Source: Oscillatoriaceae cyanobacterium M33_DOE_052 (GTDB lineage: Bacteria > Cyanobacteriota > Cyanobacteriia > Cyanobacteriales > Laspinemataceae). Taken from it: 64,000 bases of DNA. Where the stretch lies: the NCBI GenBank assembly GCA_015296065.1, contig DVDU01000243.1, forward strand, positions 1 through 64,000, given 5' to 3'. Both the position numbers and the translations under genes were made by a program. Of the stretch, positions 1-8,877 are shown in pieces (the first letter of the stretch is position 1; each line of letters starts with the position of its first letter). Under the pieces are notes generated by a model. That model was not told the DNA's origin. It was given only the letters and a program-made list of their open reading frames with translations, and ran no database searches.

Positions 1-845
<845 letters not shown>

Positions 846-1032
846 GACTTCCTTGTTTCCAAGTTAAGTTTTTTGAGAGTTTTCGGCTCGAAACTTGCGT
901 TTCGGAAACCTTTATGTTAGTTTCTTTAACAAGGAGCTTTTATTGGCTTCGCTTTCAAACTCTATTTGGTTGTTTAGGTTCGGTTGGCCTAGCCGGATGG
1001 GTTTCGTTTGCCCTTCCTTCAGGCGCTTTTTT

Positions 1033-1061
1033 AATATAACCCCCTTTTTTTCGATTGTCAA
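1033..1061 (-). promoter_or_regulatory. rRNA operon promoter
   Basis: On the minus strand a perfect -35 TTGACA (1056-1061) is separated by exactly 17 bp from TATATT (1033-1038), which matches 5 of 6 bases of the -10 consensus. Transcription would start near 1026 and give a leader of about 180 nt before the 16S 5' end, typical of an rrn operon. The 846-1173 interval holds this promoter and leader. The rightward glyQ gene starts on the other side. Confidence 0.75.
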
Positions 1062-1173
1062 CCCTTTTGACCAATTTTTTTTGAGAAATTTTTTCGCCAC
1101 TCAAATCCTTGTGTGGTGGTAGTTTTAGGCGATAATATGGTCTGAAGTCGCTAAAAACAGGAAAAAAAATTTT

Positions 1174-2067
1174 GTGAATTTTCAGCAAGTCATTGCCACC
1201 CTGCATGATTTTTGGGGGACCCGTGGATGTCTGATTGCCCAACCCTACGACACGGAGAAAGGTGCGGGCACGATGAGCCCCCACACCTTTTTAAGGGCGA
1301 TCGGGCCGGAACCCTGGTCAGTGGCGTATGCGGAACCTTGCCGCCGCCCCACGGATGGGCGCTATGGCGAAAATCCCAACCGCTACCAGCACTATTACCA
1401 ATACCAAGTCCTCATCAAACCATCCCCTGCCAATATCCAAGAGATATATATAGACTCACTACGGGCTTTGGGCATTAAGCCGGAGGACCACGATATTCGC
1501 TTTGTGGAAGATAACTGGGAGTCGCCGACCCTGGGAGCCTGGGGTGTGGGCTGGGAAGTTTGGCTTGATGGAATGGAAATTACCCAGTTTACTTACTTCC
1601 AACAATGTGGAGGGATTGATTGCCGTCCGGTGTCGATCGAGATTACCTACGGCTTGGAGCGGTTGACGATGTACCTGCAACAGACGGATGCTTTCACCAA
1701 AATCCGCTGGAACGATCGCGTCACCTACGGCGATGTTCACCTGCAAGGAGAAATCGAGCAATGTACCTACAACTTCCAAGCCTCTAATCCTGATTTGCTG
1801 TTTACCCTGTTCGGGCTGTATGAGCAGGAGGCGGAACAATTGACGAAACAGGGTCTAGTCTTACCGAGTTTGGATTACGTCCTCAAGTGTTCTCACACCT
1901 TCAACCTGCTAGATGCACGGGGGGTAATTTCCGTGACAGAGCGGACCCGCTATATTGCCCGGATCCGCAATTTGGCGCGGCGGGTGGCGCATCTGTATTT
2001 GCAACAAAGGGAGCAACTCGGCTTTCCCCTGCTCCCAGCCGACTTGGCGGCAACACCAGCAGCATAA
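1174..2067 (+). CDS. glyQ: glycine--tRNA ligase alpha subunit
   Basis: A 297-residue protein, the normal length for the alpha chain of the tetrameric (alpha2beta2) bacterial glycyl-tRNA synthetase, which charges tRNA-Gly with glycine. The class II core is clear: the [14 protein letters not shown] block at about residues 57-70, the [14 protein letters not shown] segment, and the ITYGLERL segment near residue 160. Translation starts at GTG 1174, with AGGA about 12 nt upstream; the N-terminus [10 protein letters not shown] matches the family. The beta subunit gene (glyS) is not in the window, as is common in cyanobacteria where the two are unlinked. It is divergent from the rRNA operon. Confidence 0.97.
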   Translation: MNFQQVIATLHDFWGTRGCLIAQPYDTEKGAGTMSPHTFLRAIGPEPWSVAYAEPCRRPTDGRYGENPNRYQHYYQYQVLIKPSPANIQEIYIDSLRALGIKPEDHDIRFVEDNWESPTLGAWGVGWEVWLDGMEITQFTYFQQCGGIDCRPVSIEITYGLERLTMYLQQTDAFTKIRWNDRVTYGDVHLQGEIEQCTYNFQASNPDLLFTLFGLYEQEAEQLTKQGLVLPSLDYVLKCSHTFNLLDARGVISVTERTRYIARIRNLARRVAHLYLQQREQLGFPLLPADLAATPAA

Positions 2068-2268
2068 AGAACAAACCTGACTACTAAGCCTGCTCCAGAA
2101 AGGACGATCGATCTATCTATATATATAGATGGTTGCTCAGTCGGGTTTAGGCTTGGTGGCAGTGGCGTCCCGGCTTCCCTAGCTACAGGACCCACCGGGA
2201 CAATTGCCGGTGAGGCATCAGACACCCAGAAATAATCGTGTTGACATATCACAGGAGGTAACGCTGTC

Positions 2269-2742
2269 ATGCTCAATGAAATGCTAGAACCGATCGCCAG
2301 TCAATTTCGAGCAATGGGGATTCCGGAGCCCATCACCCATTGGGGACACCCGGTGATGATGGGAATCGTAATTTTTGCGATGGGCAGTTTTGTGGGGTTT
2401 TCAGGATGGCGCAGCAGACTGACAGCGGATGCGGATGTCGCCCAAAAGAGCCGCAGTGACCACCGCAAAATGGCCCCGTGGATGTTCCTATTTATGGCGA
2501 TGGGCTACACCGGAGGCTTACTGTCCCTGGTTATGCAAGAGCATACCGTGATGGAAAGTCCCCATTTTTGGACTGGCTCACTGGTGCTGGTGTTGCTAGC
2601 CCTCAACGGGCTGATTTCGGCCACCGGTTTCGGTGGCAATAAAGCAGCTCTACGCACAGCTCACGCTTTTCTAGGCAGTACGGCTCTGGCGGTGATGTTG
2701 GTGCATGCCATAGTGGGATTGAAATTGGGTCTATCCATCTAA
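2269..2742 (+). CDS. DUF4079 integral membrane protein
   Basis: A 157-residue hydrophobic protein with about four membrane segments (near residues 25-45, 65-85, 98-118 and 130-152). A strong ribosome site (AGGAGG) lies about 10 nt before the ATG. Conserved-looking histidines sit in THWGHP (about residue 25), in the cytoplasmic loop SDHRKMAP, and in the last two helices (TAHAF, LVHAI); this spacing resembles four-helix heme-b membrane proteins, but that is inference. The family is restricted mainly to cyanobacteria and plastids and its function is not established. It lies 45 bp upstream of comEC in the same direction and may be co-transcribed. A second DUF4079 gene is at 19227. Confidence 0.85.
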   Translation: MLNEMLEPIASQFRAMGIPEPITHWGHPVMMGIVIFAMGSFVGFSGWRSRLTADADVAQKSRSDHRKMAPWMFLFMAMGYTGGLLSLVMQEHTVMESPHFWTGSLVLVLLALNGLISATGFGGNKAALRTAHAFLGSTALAVMLVHAIVGLKLGLSI

Positions 2743-2787
2743 ACCATCATTTCAGGGTGTAACGCATCTATATATAGGAGAGCCGCG

Positions 2788-5091
2788 ATGAATTCTGCTA
2801 GTGCGGTAATTATTTGTTTCGCCTACATCCTAGGATTACTCTTTACCGCATTACCTGGGGGAGGATATGGGGTTCTGGGGCTGGGAATAGTTGCCGCACT
2901 GGTAGTTTTGTTACCTCTACCGGGAGGCTCTAGAGGGTGGAAAAGCCCCTCGAAAGCCTTAGTGTGGCTGCTGGCAGGGTTTATCGGCTTGGCAGCTAGC
3001 TTTTACTTGCAGTGGTACACGCCGAAACCGGCGGCTAATGATATCAGTAGGTTTGTGGGCAGTTCCGATACCACCAATATGCAGCAATTGGTGAAGGTGT
3101 GGGGGACAGTGAAGAGCGTGCCCCGAGTCACCCGCAGTGAAAAGGGGCAATTTTGGCTGGAAGCAACAAAGCTAGAAATACTGCCAGATCCAAAAGCAGG
3201 AAGCGAAAGTCAAGGAAATCAGCCGGTGAGCGGCAATCTCTATGTTACGGTTCCTCTACTACAAGCGACAGGAAGGCATCCAGGACAGGTGGTGGCTGTG
3301 ACGGGGAAGCTGTATGAGCCCCAAGGACCTTCTATCCCAGGGGGATTTGATTTTAAGGCTTATTTGGCGAAAGATGGCTGTTTTGCGGGTTTGGCGGGGA
3401 GGCAAGTAGATCCGCAAGAGGGAAATAGCCAGGAAGTCTGGGGGTTATGGCAGGTGCGGCGACGGATTTTGCAGTCGCAGGCGCGGTGGTTGGGGGTGCC
3501 AGCGGGACCGCTGCTGACGGGGATGGTGTTGGGAGGTCGCGGCGTGGATCTGCCCAATCAGGTAAAAGATGATTTTGTGCAAGTGGGTTTGGCTCACGTG
3601 TTAGCGGCGTCGGGATTCCACGTGTCTTTACTGGTCAGGTTGGTTTTGGAGCTAACAAAGCGGTTTTCCCCACGGGTGCAATTTGGATTTGGGGTTAGTG
3701 CTTTGGCTGTTTATGTGGGGTTGACTGGTTTGCAGGCGTCGGTTTTGCGTGCAGCATTGATGGGTTTGGGTGCGTTGGTGGGTTTGCTTTATGAGCGGCA
3801 AGTGAAGCCGTTGGCGTCGCTGCTGATCGCGGCGGTGGTGTTGCTGCTGTTTAATCCCCTGTGGATTTGGGATGTGGGTTTTCAGCTAAGTTTTTTGGCA
3901 ACTTTGGGGTTGTTGGTGACGGTGCCACCTATGATGAAGCGGCTGGACTGGCTGCCCACGCCTTTGGCATCAGCGATCGCCGTGCCACTGGCGGCGATGG
4001 TGTGGACGCTGCCCCTGCAACTACAGGTTTTTTCCCAACTTCCTCCCTATAGTATTGTGGTGAATGCGATTACCAGCATAATTATCTCTCCCATCACCAT
4101 TGGCGGCTTTATTAGTGGAGTAGCGGCTCTGGTATGGCCGGTTGCTGGGAGTGCTTTAGCTTGGCTGCTTTATTATCCTTTGCAGCTACTGATGGCGATG
4201 GTACAGTTTTTCAGTGAATTGCCGGGGAGTGCAGTAGCCACTGGGACTCTTTCTCTGATCCAGTTGCTACTCCTTTATGGTGCCGTGGTGATGGTGTGGT
4301 TAGTGCCTTGGTGGCATCAGGGAAGGCGATGGGTGTTAATTATGCTGTTTGCAGTGGGCTTGGTAGTGGTTCCAGTTTTGCAAGCACGGGCAACAATATT
4401 TCAGGTGACGATACTGGATGCTGGCGGAGCTACGGTTTTGGTGGCTGAAGATAAAGGAGAGGTCACTTTAATGAGTAGTGGAGATGAGAATACAGCGCTG
4501 TACGCAGTGATGCCTTTTTTGCGTCAGCAGGCAATAAATCAGATTGATTGGGGAATTGCGCCAACGGGTATCGGTCCTCGCAGCGGCTGGTATCTGCTCC
4601 TAAATAAGCTGGGGGTGACAAATTTAGCCAGTCCCCAACCGCCGTCGGCTTCCCTGCAAAGTGTTTTAGATGAAATGCCCATTGCTTACCAAAAGCTGGA
4701 GATGGGGAAAGAGGCACAATTTGGCTTGGTGGGAGTAAAGTTAGTCAGTGACACGCTACCGGTGATGCAGTTGCAGATTGGTGATAAAAGTTGGCTGTGG
4801 CTGGGGAATCTGAATATATCGGAGCAAAGCAAATTGGTTCAGGGGGGAAATCTGCCTCAAGCGGATGTGCTGTGGTGGTCGGGAAATCAGCTAGCGATCG
4901 AGCTGCTGGAAGTGGTGGCGCCATCAGTGGCGATCGCGTCTAATTCTCCCGACGTGGAAACTCTCGGTCGTGTGGGCACTGTCAGCAGTATGATCTACTC
5001 CACTGCAGAGGAGGCAGTCATTACCTGGACCCCTGACGGGGGATTTGCCACCAATCTGGAGAAAATGGAAAACTCTGATCCGTTGTTCTGA
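2788..5091 (+). CDS. comEC: ComEC/Rec2 family DNA-uptake channel protein
   Basis: A 767-residue polytopic protein. After two or three N-terminal membrane helices comes an OB-fold-like DUF4131 region (about 75-230). The competence domain follows (about 240-530) with the signature GLAHVLAASGFHVSLL, near residues 266-285, in which G-x-H is diagnostic. The C-terminal third (from about 540, ILDAGGATVLV) corresponds to the metallo-beta-lactamase-like domain, but I see no HxHxDH metal motif; the place where it should be reads IDWGIAPTGIG. In naturally competent bacteria ComEC carries single-stranded DNA across the inner membrane. The ATG is preceded by AGGAGAG. tRNA-Ser follows 43 bp after the stop codon. 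Confidence 0.9.
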   Translation: MNSASAVIICFAYILGLLFTALPGGGYGVLGLGIVAALVVLLPLPGGSRGWKSPSKALVWLLAGFIGLAASFYLQWYTPKPAANDISRFVGSSDTTNMQQLVKVWGTVKSVPRVTRSEKGQFWLEATKLEILPDPKAGSESQGNQPVSGNLYVTVPLLQATGRHPGQVVAVTGKLYEPQGPSIPGGFDFKAYLAKDGCFAGLAGRQVDPQEGNSQEVWGLWQVRRRILQSQARWLGVPAGPLLTGMVLGGRGVDLPNQVKDDFVQVGLAHVLAASGFHVSLLVRLVLELTKRFSPRVQFGFGVSALAVYVGLTGLQASVLRAALMGLGALVGLLYERQVKPLASLLIAAVVLLLFNPLWIWDVGFQLSFLATLGLLVTVPPMMKRLDWLPTPLASAIAVPLAAMVWTLPLQLQVFSQLPPYSIVVNAITSIIISPITIGGFISGVAALVWPVAGSALAWLLYYPLQLLMAMVQFFSELPGSAVATGTLSLIQLLLLYGAVVMVWLVPWWHQGRRWVLIMLFAVGLVVVPVLQARATIFQVTILDAGGATVLVAEDKGEVTLMSSGDENTALYAVMPFLRQQAINQIDWGIAPTGIGPRSGWYLLLNKLGVTNLASPQPPSASLQSVLDEMPIAYQKLEMGKEAQFGLVGVKLVSDTLPVMQLQIGDKSWLWLGNLNISEQSKLVQGGNLPQADVLWWSGNQLAIELLEVVAPSVAIASNSPDVETLGRVGTVSSMIYSTAEEAVITWTPDGGFATNLEKMENSDPLF

Positions 5092-5113
5092 AACGCGGAA
5101 AATAGATTATAAT
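5083..5113 (+). promoter_or_regulatory. candidate promoter of tRNA-Ser
   Basis: A perfect TATAAT (5108-5113) lies 21 bp before the mature tRNA 5' end. A partial -35 (TTGTTC, 5083-5088) precedes it at a long 19-bp spacing, overlapping the end of comEC. The -10 is convincing and the -35 is weak. Confidence 0.45.
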
Positions 5114-5134
5114 TAAAATCAAACCGCAAAACCT

Positions 5135-5221
5135 GGAGAGGTGGCAGAGTGGTTGAATGCGGCAGACTCGAAATCTGCTTTGGGGGCAACTCCAACGTGG
5201 GTTCAAATCCCACCCTCTCCG
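5135..5221 (+). tRNA. tRNA-Ser (anticodon CGA)
   Basis: An 87-nt class II tRNA. The acceptor stem GGAGAGG pairs with CCTCTCC (5214-5220) and is followed by discriminator G at 5221. The D-arm begins TGGCAGAGTGG. The anticodon stem GCAGA/TCTGC encloses loop CTCGAAA, giving anticodon CGA, which reads UCG serine codons. A long variable arm (TGGGGGCAACTCCA) and T-loop GGTTCAAATCC complete it. The long variable arm and G discriminator agree with a serine tRNA. The CCA end is not encoded. Confidence 0.97.
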
Positions 5222-5334
5222 TTGGACATAATCTATACTCAGCAAGACACTCCGCACTGGTTGCAGATTTAGGCATGAGCCGTCTGGGAGTGGTGTGTAG
5301 TGGTTTATATCCCATCATTGGACCACAGTGCTGA

Positions 5335-5478
5335 TTCTGTAACGGGCACTAGAGTTGTGACTTGCGGATTAACCGTATGTCAGCGGGAGCTTTGCATCTT
5401 ACCTGAAGAAGGGAGCATGGGGAGTATCCACCCACTAGGAGAAGACAGGGCTTTACCCTATGCCTAGCTCCGGTATTT
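5335..5478 (+). ncRNA. ssaA: possible 6S (SsaA) regulatory RNA
   Basis: A GC-richer island inside AT-rich intergenic DNA. Complementary ends can close it: GGGCA near 5344-5348 pairs with TGCCT near 5461-5465, and TAG pairs with CTA inside. A central hairpin region around GCTTTGCATCTTACCTGAAG and the following AAGGGAGCATGGGG matches my recollection of the apical arm of cyanobacterial 6S RNA. It ends at CCGG followed by TATTTTT. 6S RNA mimics open promoter DNA and binds RNA polymerase. Identification is from memory of the motif plus rough folding, so an unrelated structured RNA is possible. The rest of 5222-5912 is AT-rich with no recognisable gene. Confidence 0.45.
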
Positions 5479-5912
5479 TTATATCATCAAAATTAATAAC
5501 GGCTGTTTTCTAAATCAGTAAAACAGCATAATTTTCTTCATATATAGTTTTATAAAAATTATTTGTTTAGATAAAAATCTATTTAATTTTATGGCAATTT
5601 TAATGTGAGTTGAATGTAAAAAAATCAATTATATCGAGCAAAAAACTAACTTTTTTGCCAAAATAAACATTTATTTTGCATTTTATGAATATTGTGTAAG
5701 GAAAGGCGAGAAAATGTCCTCCACTGTAGTGTGGGTTAGGTTCCAGGTAAATGCTGTTTGACTACTGAAAGGTAAATTATCCTGAGCGGGCTAAATTCTG
5801 ATTGTAAATAAAAATAGTTTTTAGGATTTTGGCGGTGGGTGCAACTCCGAAGGGATTGTGAGTCCCCCTCTCTTCTATGGGGGCAAAAACTTGCTAAAAT
5901 AATGTAATAGAA

Positions 5913-6728
5913 ATGAACGGAACTGGAAATAACGCCCACATTAAAAGGTTACTGGCTACAAAACAATGCCAGGGTGGTAATTTGCAAGATGCCCACTTAG
6001 CAAGGCTAAATCTTAGCGGTGCGGATATGAGTGGGGCAAAATTAATGTTTGCGCACCTGAATGGCACTAATCTTAGAGATGCCAACTTGAGTGGAGCTGA
6101 TATCAGTTTGGCTAACTTGGTGGGAGCCGATATGGTGAATGCGGATCTCAGTGGGGTTGATGCTAAAGGTGTGAACCTCTTAGATGCTAAACTGGATGGG
6201 GCGAAGCTGGGAGGAGCTGATTTGGTTTTTGCTAATTTAGTGAATACCCAGATGAACGAGGCGAATCTCAGCGGCGCGAGTTTGGAAGGGTCTAATCTGA
6301 TTGGCGCTCATTTAGAGCGGGCTTATTTAACTGGCACCAATCTGGTGGGTACTAATTTTGCTCATGCTCAGTTGATGGGGGCAAATCTCTCGAATGGAGA
6401 TTTGAGCAATGCCAGCTTGGTAGAAGCTAATTTGAGCGATGCGAACCTGACGGGAGCCAACCTGAGAAATGCGAATCTGTTAAATGCAAATCTGACGGGG
6501 GCTAACCTGACAGGAGCGGACTTGAGTGGGGCTAACTTGGAGGGGGCTAAGCTGGATGGAGCGATCGGCATTTACCCGGAAAATGCCATGAATAGAAGAC
6601 GATCGCACGATACCCAAACCCCTAGCAGTCCCCAAACCGCTATGCCTTATGTCAGTTTGATTCAGTCCGGAGCCCCCCGAGCAGTTGCCAACGGTTTTGG
6701 ATTGCCGCGACCGGGATTGCCTTCATAG
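5913..6728 (+). CDS. pentapeptide-repeat protein
   Basis: A 271-residue protein made almost entirely of A(D/N)LxX pentapeptides from about residue 22 to 225 (NLSGADMSGAKL, NLTGANLRNANL and similar), which fold as a right-handed quadrilateral beta-helix. The N-terminal segment HIKRLLATKQCQGGNL is the usual cyanobacterial cap sequence before such repeats and recurs in the protein at 9777-10247. There is no signal peptide, so it is probably cytoplasmic. The last 45 residues are proline/serine-rich and non-repetitive. The function of this subgroup is unknown; roles as scaffold or DNA mimic are only possibilities. Confidence 0.9.
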   Translation: MNGTGNNAHIKRLLATKQCQGGNLQDAHLARLNLSGADMSGAKLMFAHLNGTNLRDANLSGADISLANLVGADMVNADLSGVDAKGVNLLDAKLDGAKLGGADLVFANLVNTQMNEANLSGASLEGSNLIGAHLERAYLTGTNLVGTNFAHAQLMGANLSNGDLSNASLVEANLSDANLTGANLRNANLLNANLTGANLTGADLSGANLEGAKLDGAIGIYPENAMNRRRSHDTQTPSSPQTAMPYVSLIQSGAPRAVANGFGLPRPGLPS

Positions 6729-6746
6729 TCATGAGTTATAAATTAT

Positions 6747-6774
6747 AGCCCGGTATGGCTACCGGGCTTCATTT
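6747..6774 (+). terminator. terminator after pentapeptide-repeat gene
   Basis: AGCCCGGT (6747-6754), loop ATGGCT, ACCGGGCT (6761-6768), then TCATTT. An 8-bp GC-rich stem 18 bp after the stop codon with a modest T-rich tail. Confidence 0.6.
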
Positions 6775-6920
6775 ATCAAAATCAAAAATTCACCAATTAA
6801 TCTTTTCGGGTTAATTTTCTGGTTAACGCCAATTTTCTGGCCAGATTTTTTAATTAAATCCCAGAATTTTTCCCGATGACTTACCTACTGAGGTAGATTT
6901 TTCAAGTTTTCCTCAAAAAT

Positions 6921-6958
6921 CCACAGTAATTTAACTTGATCAAGTTAAATTACTGTGG
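6921..6958 (-). terminator. 38-bp perfect palindrome, terminator of the small leftward gene
   Basis: CCACAGTAATTTAACTTGA (6921-6939) is followed without any loop by its exact reverse complement (6940-6958). On the minus strand the hairpin is followed by ATTTTTG, which suits termination of the small gene ending at 6985. It lies between two convergent genes. A palindrome of this length with no spacer could also be a protein-binding or cruciform site. Confidence 0.6.
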
Positions 6959-6984
6959 ATATCATAATGCAGACAGGAAATAAA

Positions 6985-7161
6985 TTAACGACCACTGCCC
7001 CGATGTGGCTGCATATCGGTATCGGGGTTAACGCCAGATGCGGCCTGAACAGATACCACAGAATCAGGAATATTGGTGGCAATAGTATTGCTGGATAAAA
7101 AGGAATAACCGCCAGCAGAAAATAAAATGCCCGATAAAAAAATCGCCGAGTAGTAGCGCAT
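6985..7161 (-). CDS. small exported or membrane-anchored peptide
   Basis: A 58-residue product. It begins MRYYSAIFLSGILFSAGGY, a typical signal sequence or single membrane anchor, followed by a polar tail containing NPDTDMQPHRG. The ATG at 7161 has GGAG nine nt upstream; an in-frame GTG at 7185 is possible but lacks a good site. The perfect palindrome with T-run 27 bp after the stop codon supports real expression. No family recognised. Confidence 0.55.
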   Translation of the reverse strand: MRYYSAIFLSGILFSAGGYSFLSSNTIATNIPDSVVSVQAASGVNPDTDMQPHRGSGR

Positions 7162-7264
7162 AAAAATCGCTCCAAAACCTTCCACTCATCCCTACAGACT
7201 CTTTCCCTTTGGTCAGGAAATCGACGGGCTGAGAGAAAAAAATAGGTGAGCAAATGAGAAAACA

Positions 7265-7440
7265 GCGGTTGTCAAGCTAGCTGGTTTCAGGGCATTGGGG
7301 AAGAAATCCCAAGGCAACGCCACCCGGTTTTGGAGGTGAGGGGCGGTGGCATGAAGGTGCCACCATCAAGATTCAGGGAAAAATCTGGCTGGATCCCTTG
7401 CGGGAGCTAAATCGGGGATCGATTGGTGAAATAGACTTTG
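7265..7440 (+). promoter_or_regulatory. structured leader region upstream of psbX
   Basis: The GC-rich stretch can form GGTGGCA (7345-7351), loop TGAAGG, TGCCACC (7358-7364), while an upstream GCCACC near 7319-7324 can pair instead with the same GGTGGC. These are mutually exclusive hairpins of the kind seen in leader regulation or in independent small RNAs. I do not match it to a known riboswitch class. Function is inferred from folding only. Confidence 0.3.
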
Positions 7441-7500
7441 CAAGGGGACAACACTTGACTAAAATTAAAAAAAAGCAAATATCTTACGGGACCAAAAACT

Positions 7501-7620
7501 ATGACACCTTCACTGGCCAACTTTTTATGGAGCCTGTTCTGGGGCACTGTTATTGTGGTGATTCCGGCTACGGTGGCCCTGTTGTTTCTCAGCCAGAAGG
7601 ATAAAGTGCAACGTCGTTAA
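7501..7620 (+). CDS. psbX: photosystem II reaction centre protein PsbX
   Basis: A 39-residue protein whose N-terminus [12 protein letters not shown] is the PsbX signature. One membrane helix follows (about residues 9-33), then the basic end SQKDKVQRR. PsbX is a one-helix thylakoid subunit next to cytochrome b559 near the QB side of photosystem II. It is easily missed because of its size. The ATG at 7501 has only a weak purine stretch (GGGA) upstream. It is transcribed away from the small exported peptide gene, and a structured RNA/terminator follows at 7829-7912. Confidence 0.92.
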   Translation: MTPSLANFLWSLFWGTVIVVIPATVALLFLSQKDKVQRR

Positions 7621-7666
7621 AGGGACCCAGAGGTATCTGGCACGATCGGGCTGGACATGGTATCGT

Positions 7667-7820
7667 CAATTTTTCTGTTCTACCCTAGAGCTTGATGATG
7701 CTGTGACCTCTCATTTGCCCCGATTGGGGTGAAAAAGTGGTGGGGCTGTTCGGCTCGGGCATTACAAATTTTCCTCTTCTACCCCAGAGGCTGATGATGT
7801 TGTGCCCCGAATGCCTGCCC
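7667..7820 (+). repeat. imperfect direct repeat downstream of psbX
   Basis: Two copies of a roughly 55-bp unit, at about 7667-7720 and 7765-7820. The core TTCTACCC-AGAG-TGATGATG-TGTG is conserved with about 4 differences in 28. They lie between psbX and the strong hairpin at 7829. This is either a duplicated RNA domain or duplicated intergenic DNA; I see no reading frame in it. Confidence 0.6.
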
Positions 7821-7828
7821 AAACAAAG

Positions 7829-7912
7829 GCACCCTCGCCGGTTTCCTCTCTACTTGCCAGTGATTTCGGTGGTAAGTTTTAAAGACAGGTTAACTGGCGA
7901 GGGTGCTTTTTT
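7829..7912 (+). ncRNA. nested stem-loop RNA with U-tail (small RNA 3' end or terminator)
   Basis: GCACCCTCGCCGGTT (7829-7843) pairs with AACTGGCGAGGGTGC (7892-7906), giving 15 bp with one G-T, directly followed by TTTTTT (7907-7912). Inside, ACTTGCCA (7852-7859) pairs with TGGTAAGT (7870-7877) around a 10-nt loop. An unpaired pyrimidine stretch TTCCTCTCT sits between the two stems and could pair with ribosome-binding sites. The 48-nt interior is too elaborate for a plain terminator, so an independent regulatory RNA is plausible. The U-tail overlaps the stop codon of the convergent gene ending at 7911. Confidence 0.55.
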
Positions 7913-8807
7913 AAGGGACAAGGGCGCGCCAAATCATGGAGAAAGATAGGGCTAACAAGAGGGAGCGGAATAGAAGCGTGACGGTTGAAGCCTGGAAGTA
8001 AGGCAGGAGGCGAGTGCCTATTTGTGCGCCGAAAATGCCGCCAATCCCGAGGGCAAATCCTTCTTGCCACCAGACATTACCGGATAGGGAATGTGGAATT
8101 AACCCGGCGGTGGCAATGAGGACGATCGCGCCTAAACTGCTGCGCACGGCGTCTTTAATCGAGGACTTCAGCAGCAGCACTTGCAGGGGAACCATAATCA
8201 CACCGCCACCAACGCCGAATAAACCGGCAAGTAACCCGGCAAGGAATCCGATCGCCACAATTCTGAAGATATTGGCAATTTGGCTATCCCTGGTAGAGGC
8301 GGTTTCTGGGATGGCGGCGTTACTAGAGGCTGGGGTTTGCTGTAGCCGTTGCCGCAGTCCCATCAAATAGATGGCGGTTAACTGCAAAACGGCAAAGCTG
8401 AGGGTTAACCATTTGTCGGGGAGGCAATCGCCTAACCATGCACCCAAGGGAGCGGTGAGAATTCCCGGTACAGCTAACCCTAGAGCTTCTGCTATGTTTA
8501 ACTCTTGGGCTCGCCAGTTACGAATACTACCGGAAATCGCACTGAGCAAAACTGCTAGCAAGCTGGTGGCTGTCGCCTGTACTGCTGCCAAACTGCTAAA
8601 CGTGAGGACTGGCACCATCAACAAGCCGCCGCCAATCCCCAATACCCCAGAAGCTATTCCCGTCCCTATGCCAACGAAAAACAGGAGCAACCAGGATGGG
8701 ACGAAACCAAACCAAGCTGATTTGATACTGACACTAAGCAGCAAGCTATCTAAATAACTTGAGGATACATGGGTTGTCAATTCCCAAAACCAGTCTGGCA
8801 ATACCAT
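7911..8807 (-). CDS. TSUP-family (TauE/SafE) membrane transporter
   Basis: A 298-residue membrane protein with two homologous halves. Each begins with a glycine-rich helix motif: GVLGIGGGLLMVPVL in the first half (about residues 56-70) and GLFGVGGGVIMVPLQVLL in the second (about 195-212). This inverted duplication is the hallmark of the TauE/SafE/TSUP family, which exports sulfite, sulfonates or related organic anions. The substrate cannot be told from sequence. The N-terminus is about 30 residues longer than usual. It is the downstream member of a tandem pair with the gene at 8878-9681. Confidence 0.88.
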   Translation of the reverse strand: MVLPDWFWELTTHVSSSYLDSLLLSVSIKSAWFGFVPSWLLLFFVGIGTGIASGVLGIGGGLLMVPVLTFSSLAAVQATATSLLAVLLSAISGSIRNWRAQELNIAEALGLAVPGILTAPLGAWLGDCLPDKWLTLSFAVLQLTAIYLMGLRQRLQQTPASSNAAIPETASTRDSQIANIFRIVAIGFLAGLLAGLFGVGGGVIMVPLQVLLLKSSIKDAVRSSLGAIVLIATAGLIPHSLSGNVWWQEGFALGIGGIFGAQIGTRLLPYFQASTVTLLFRSLLLALSFSMIWRALVP

Positions 8808-8877
8808 TTCTCACTATATATAAAAATCTGAAGAGCGATTCGCTTTTATCCCCTATACAAAAGGAGTTGTAAATTTT

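Noticed and set aside
4995-5318. Minus-strand ORFs across tRNA-Ser and the comEC end
   Set aside because: They overlap a tRNA and a well-supported gene and have no supporting features.
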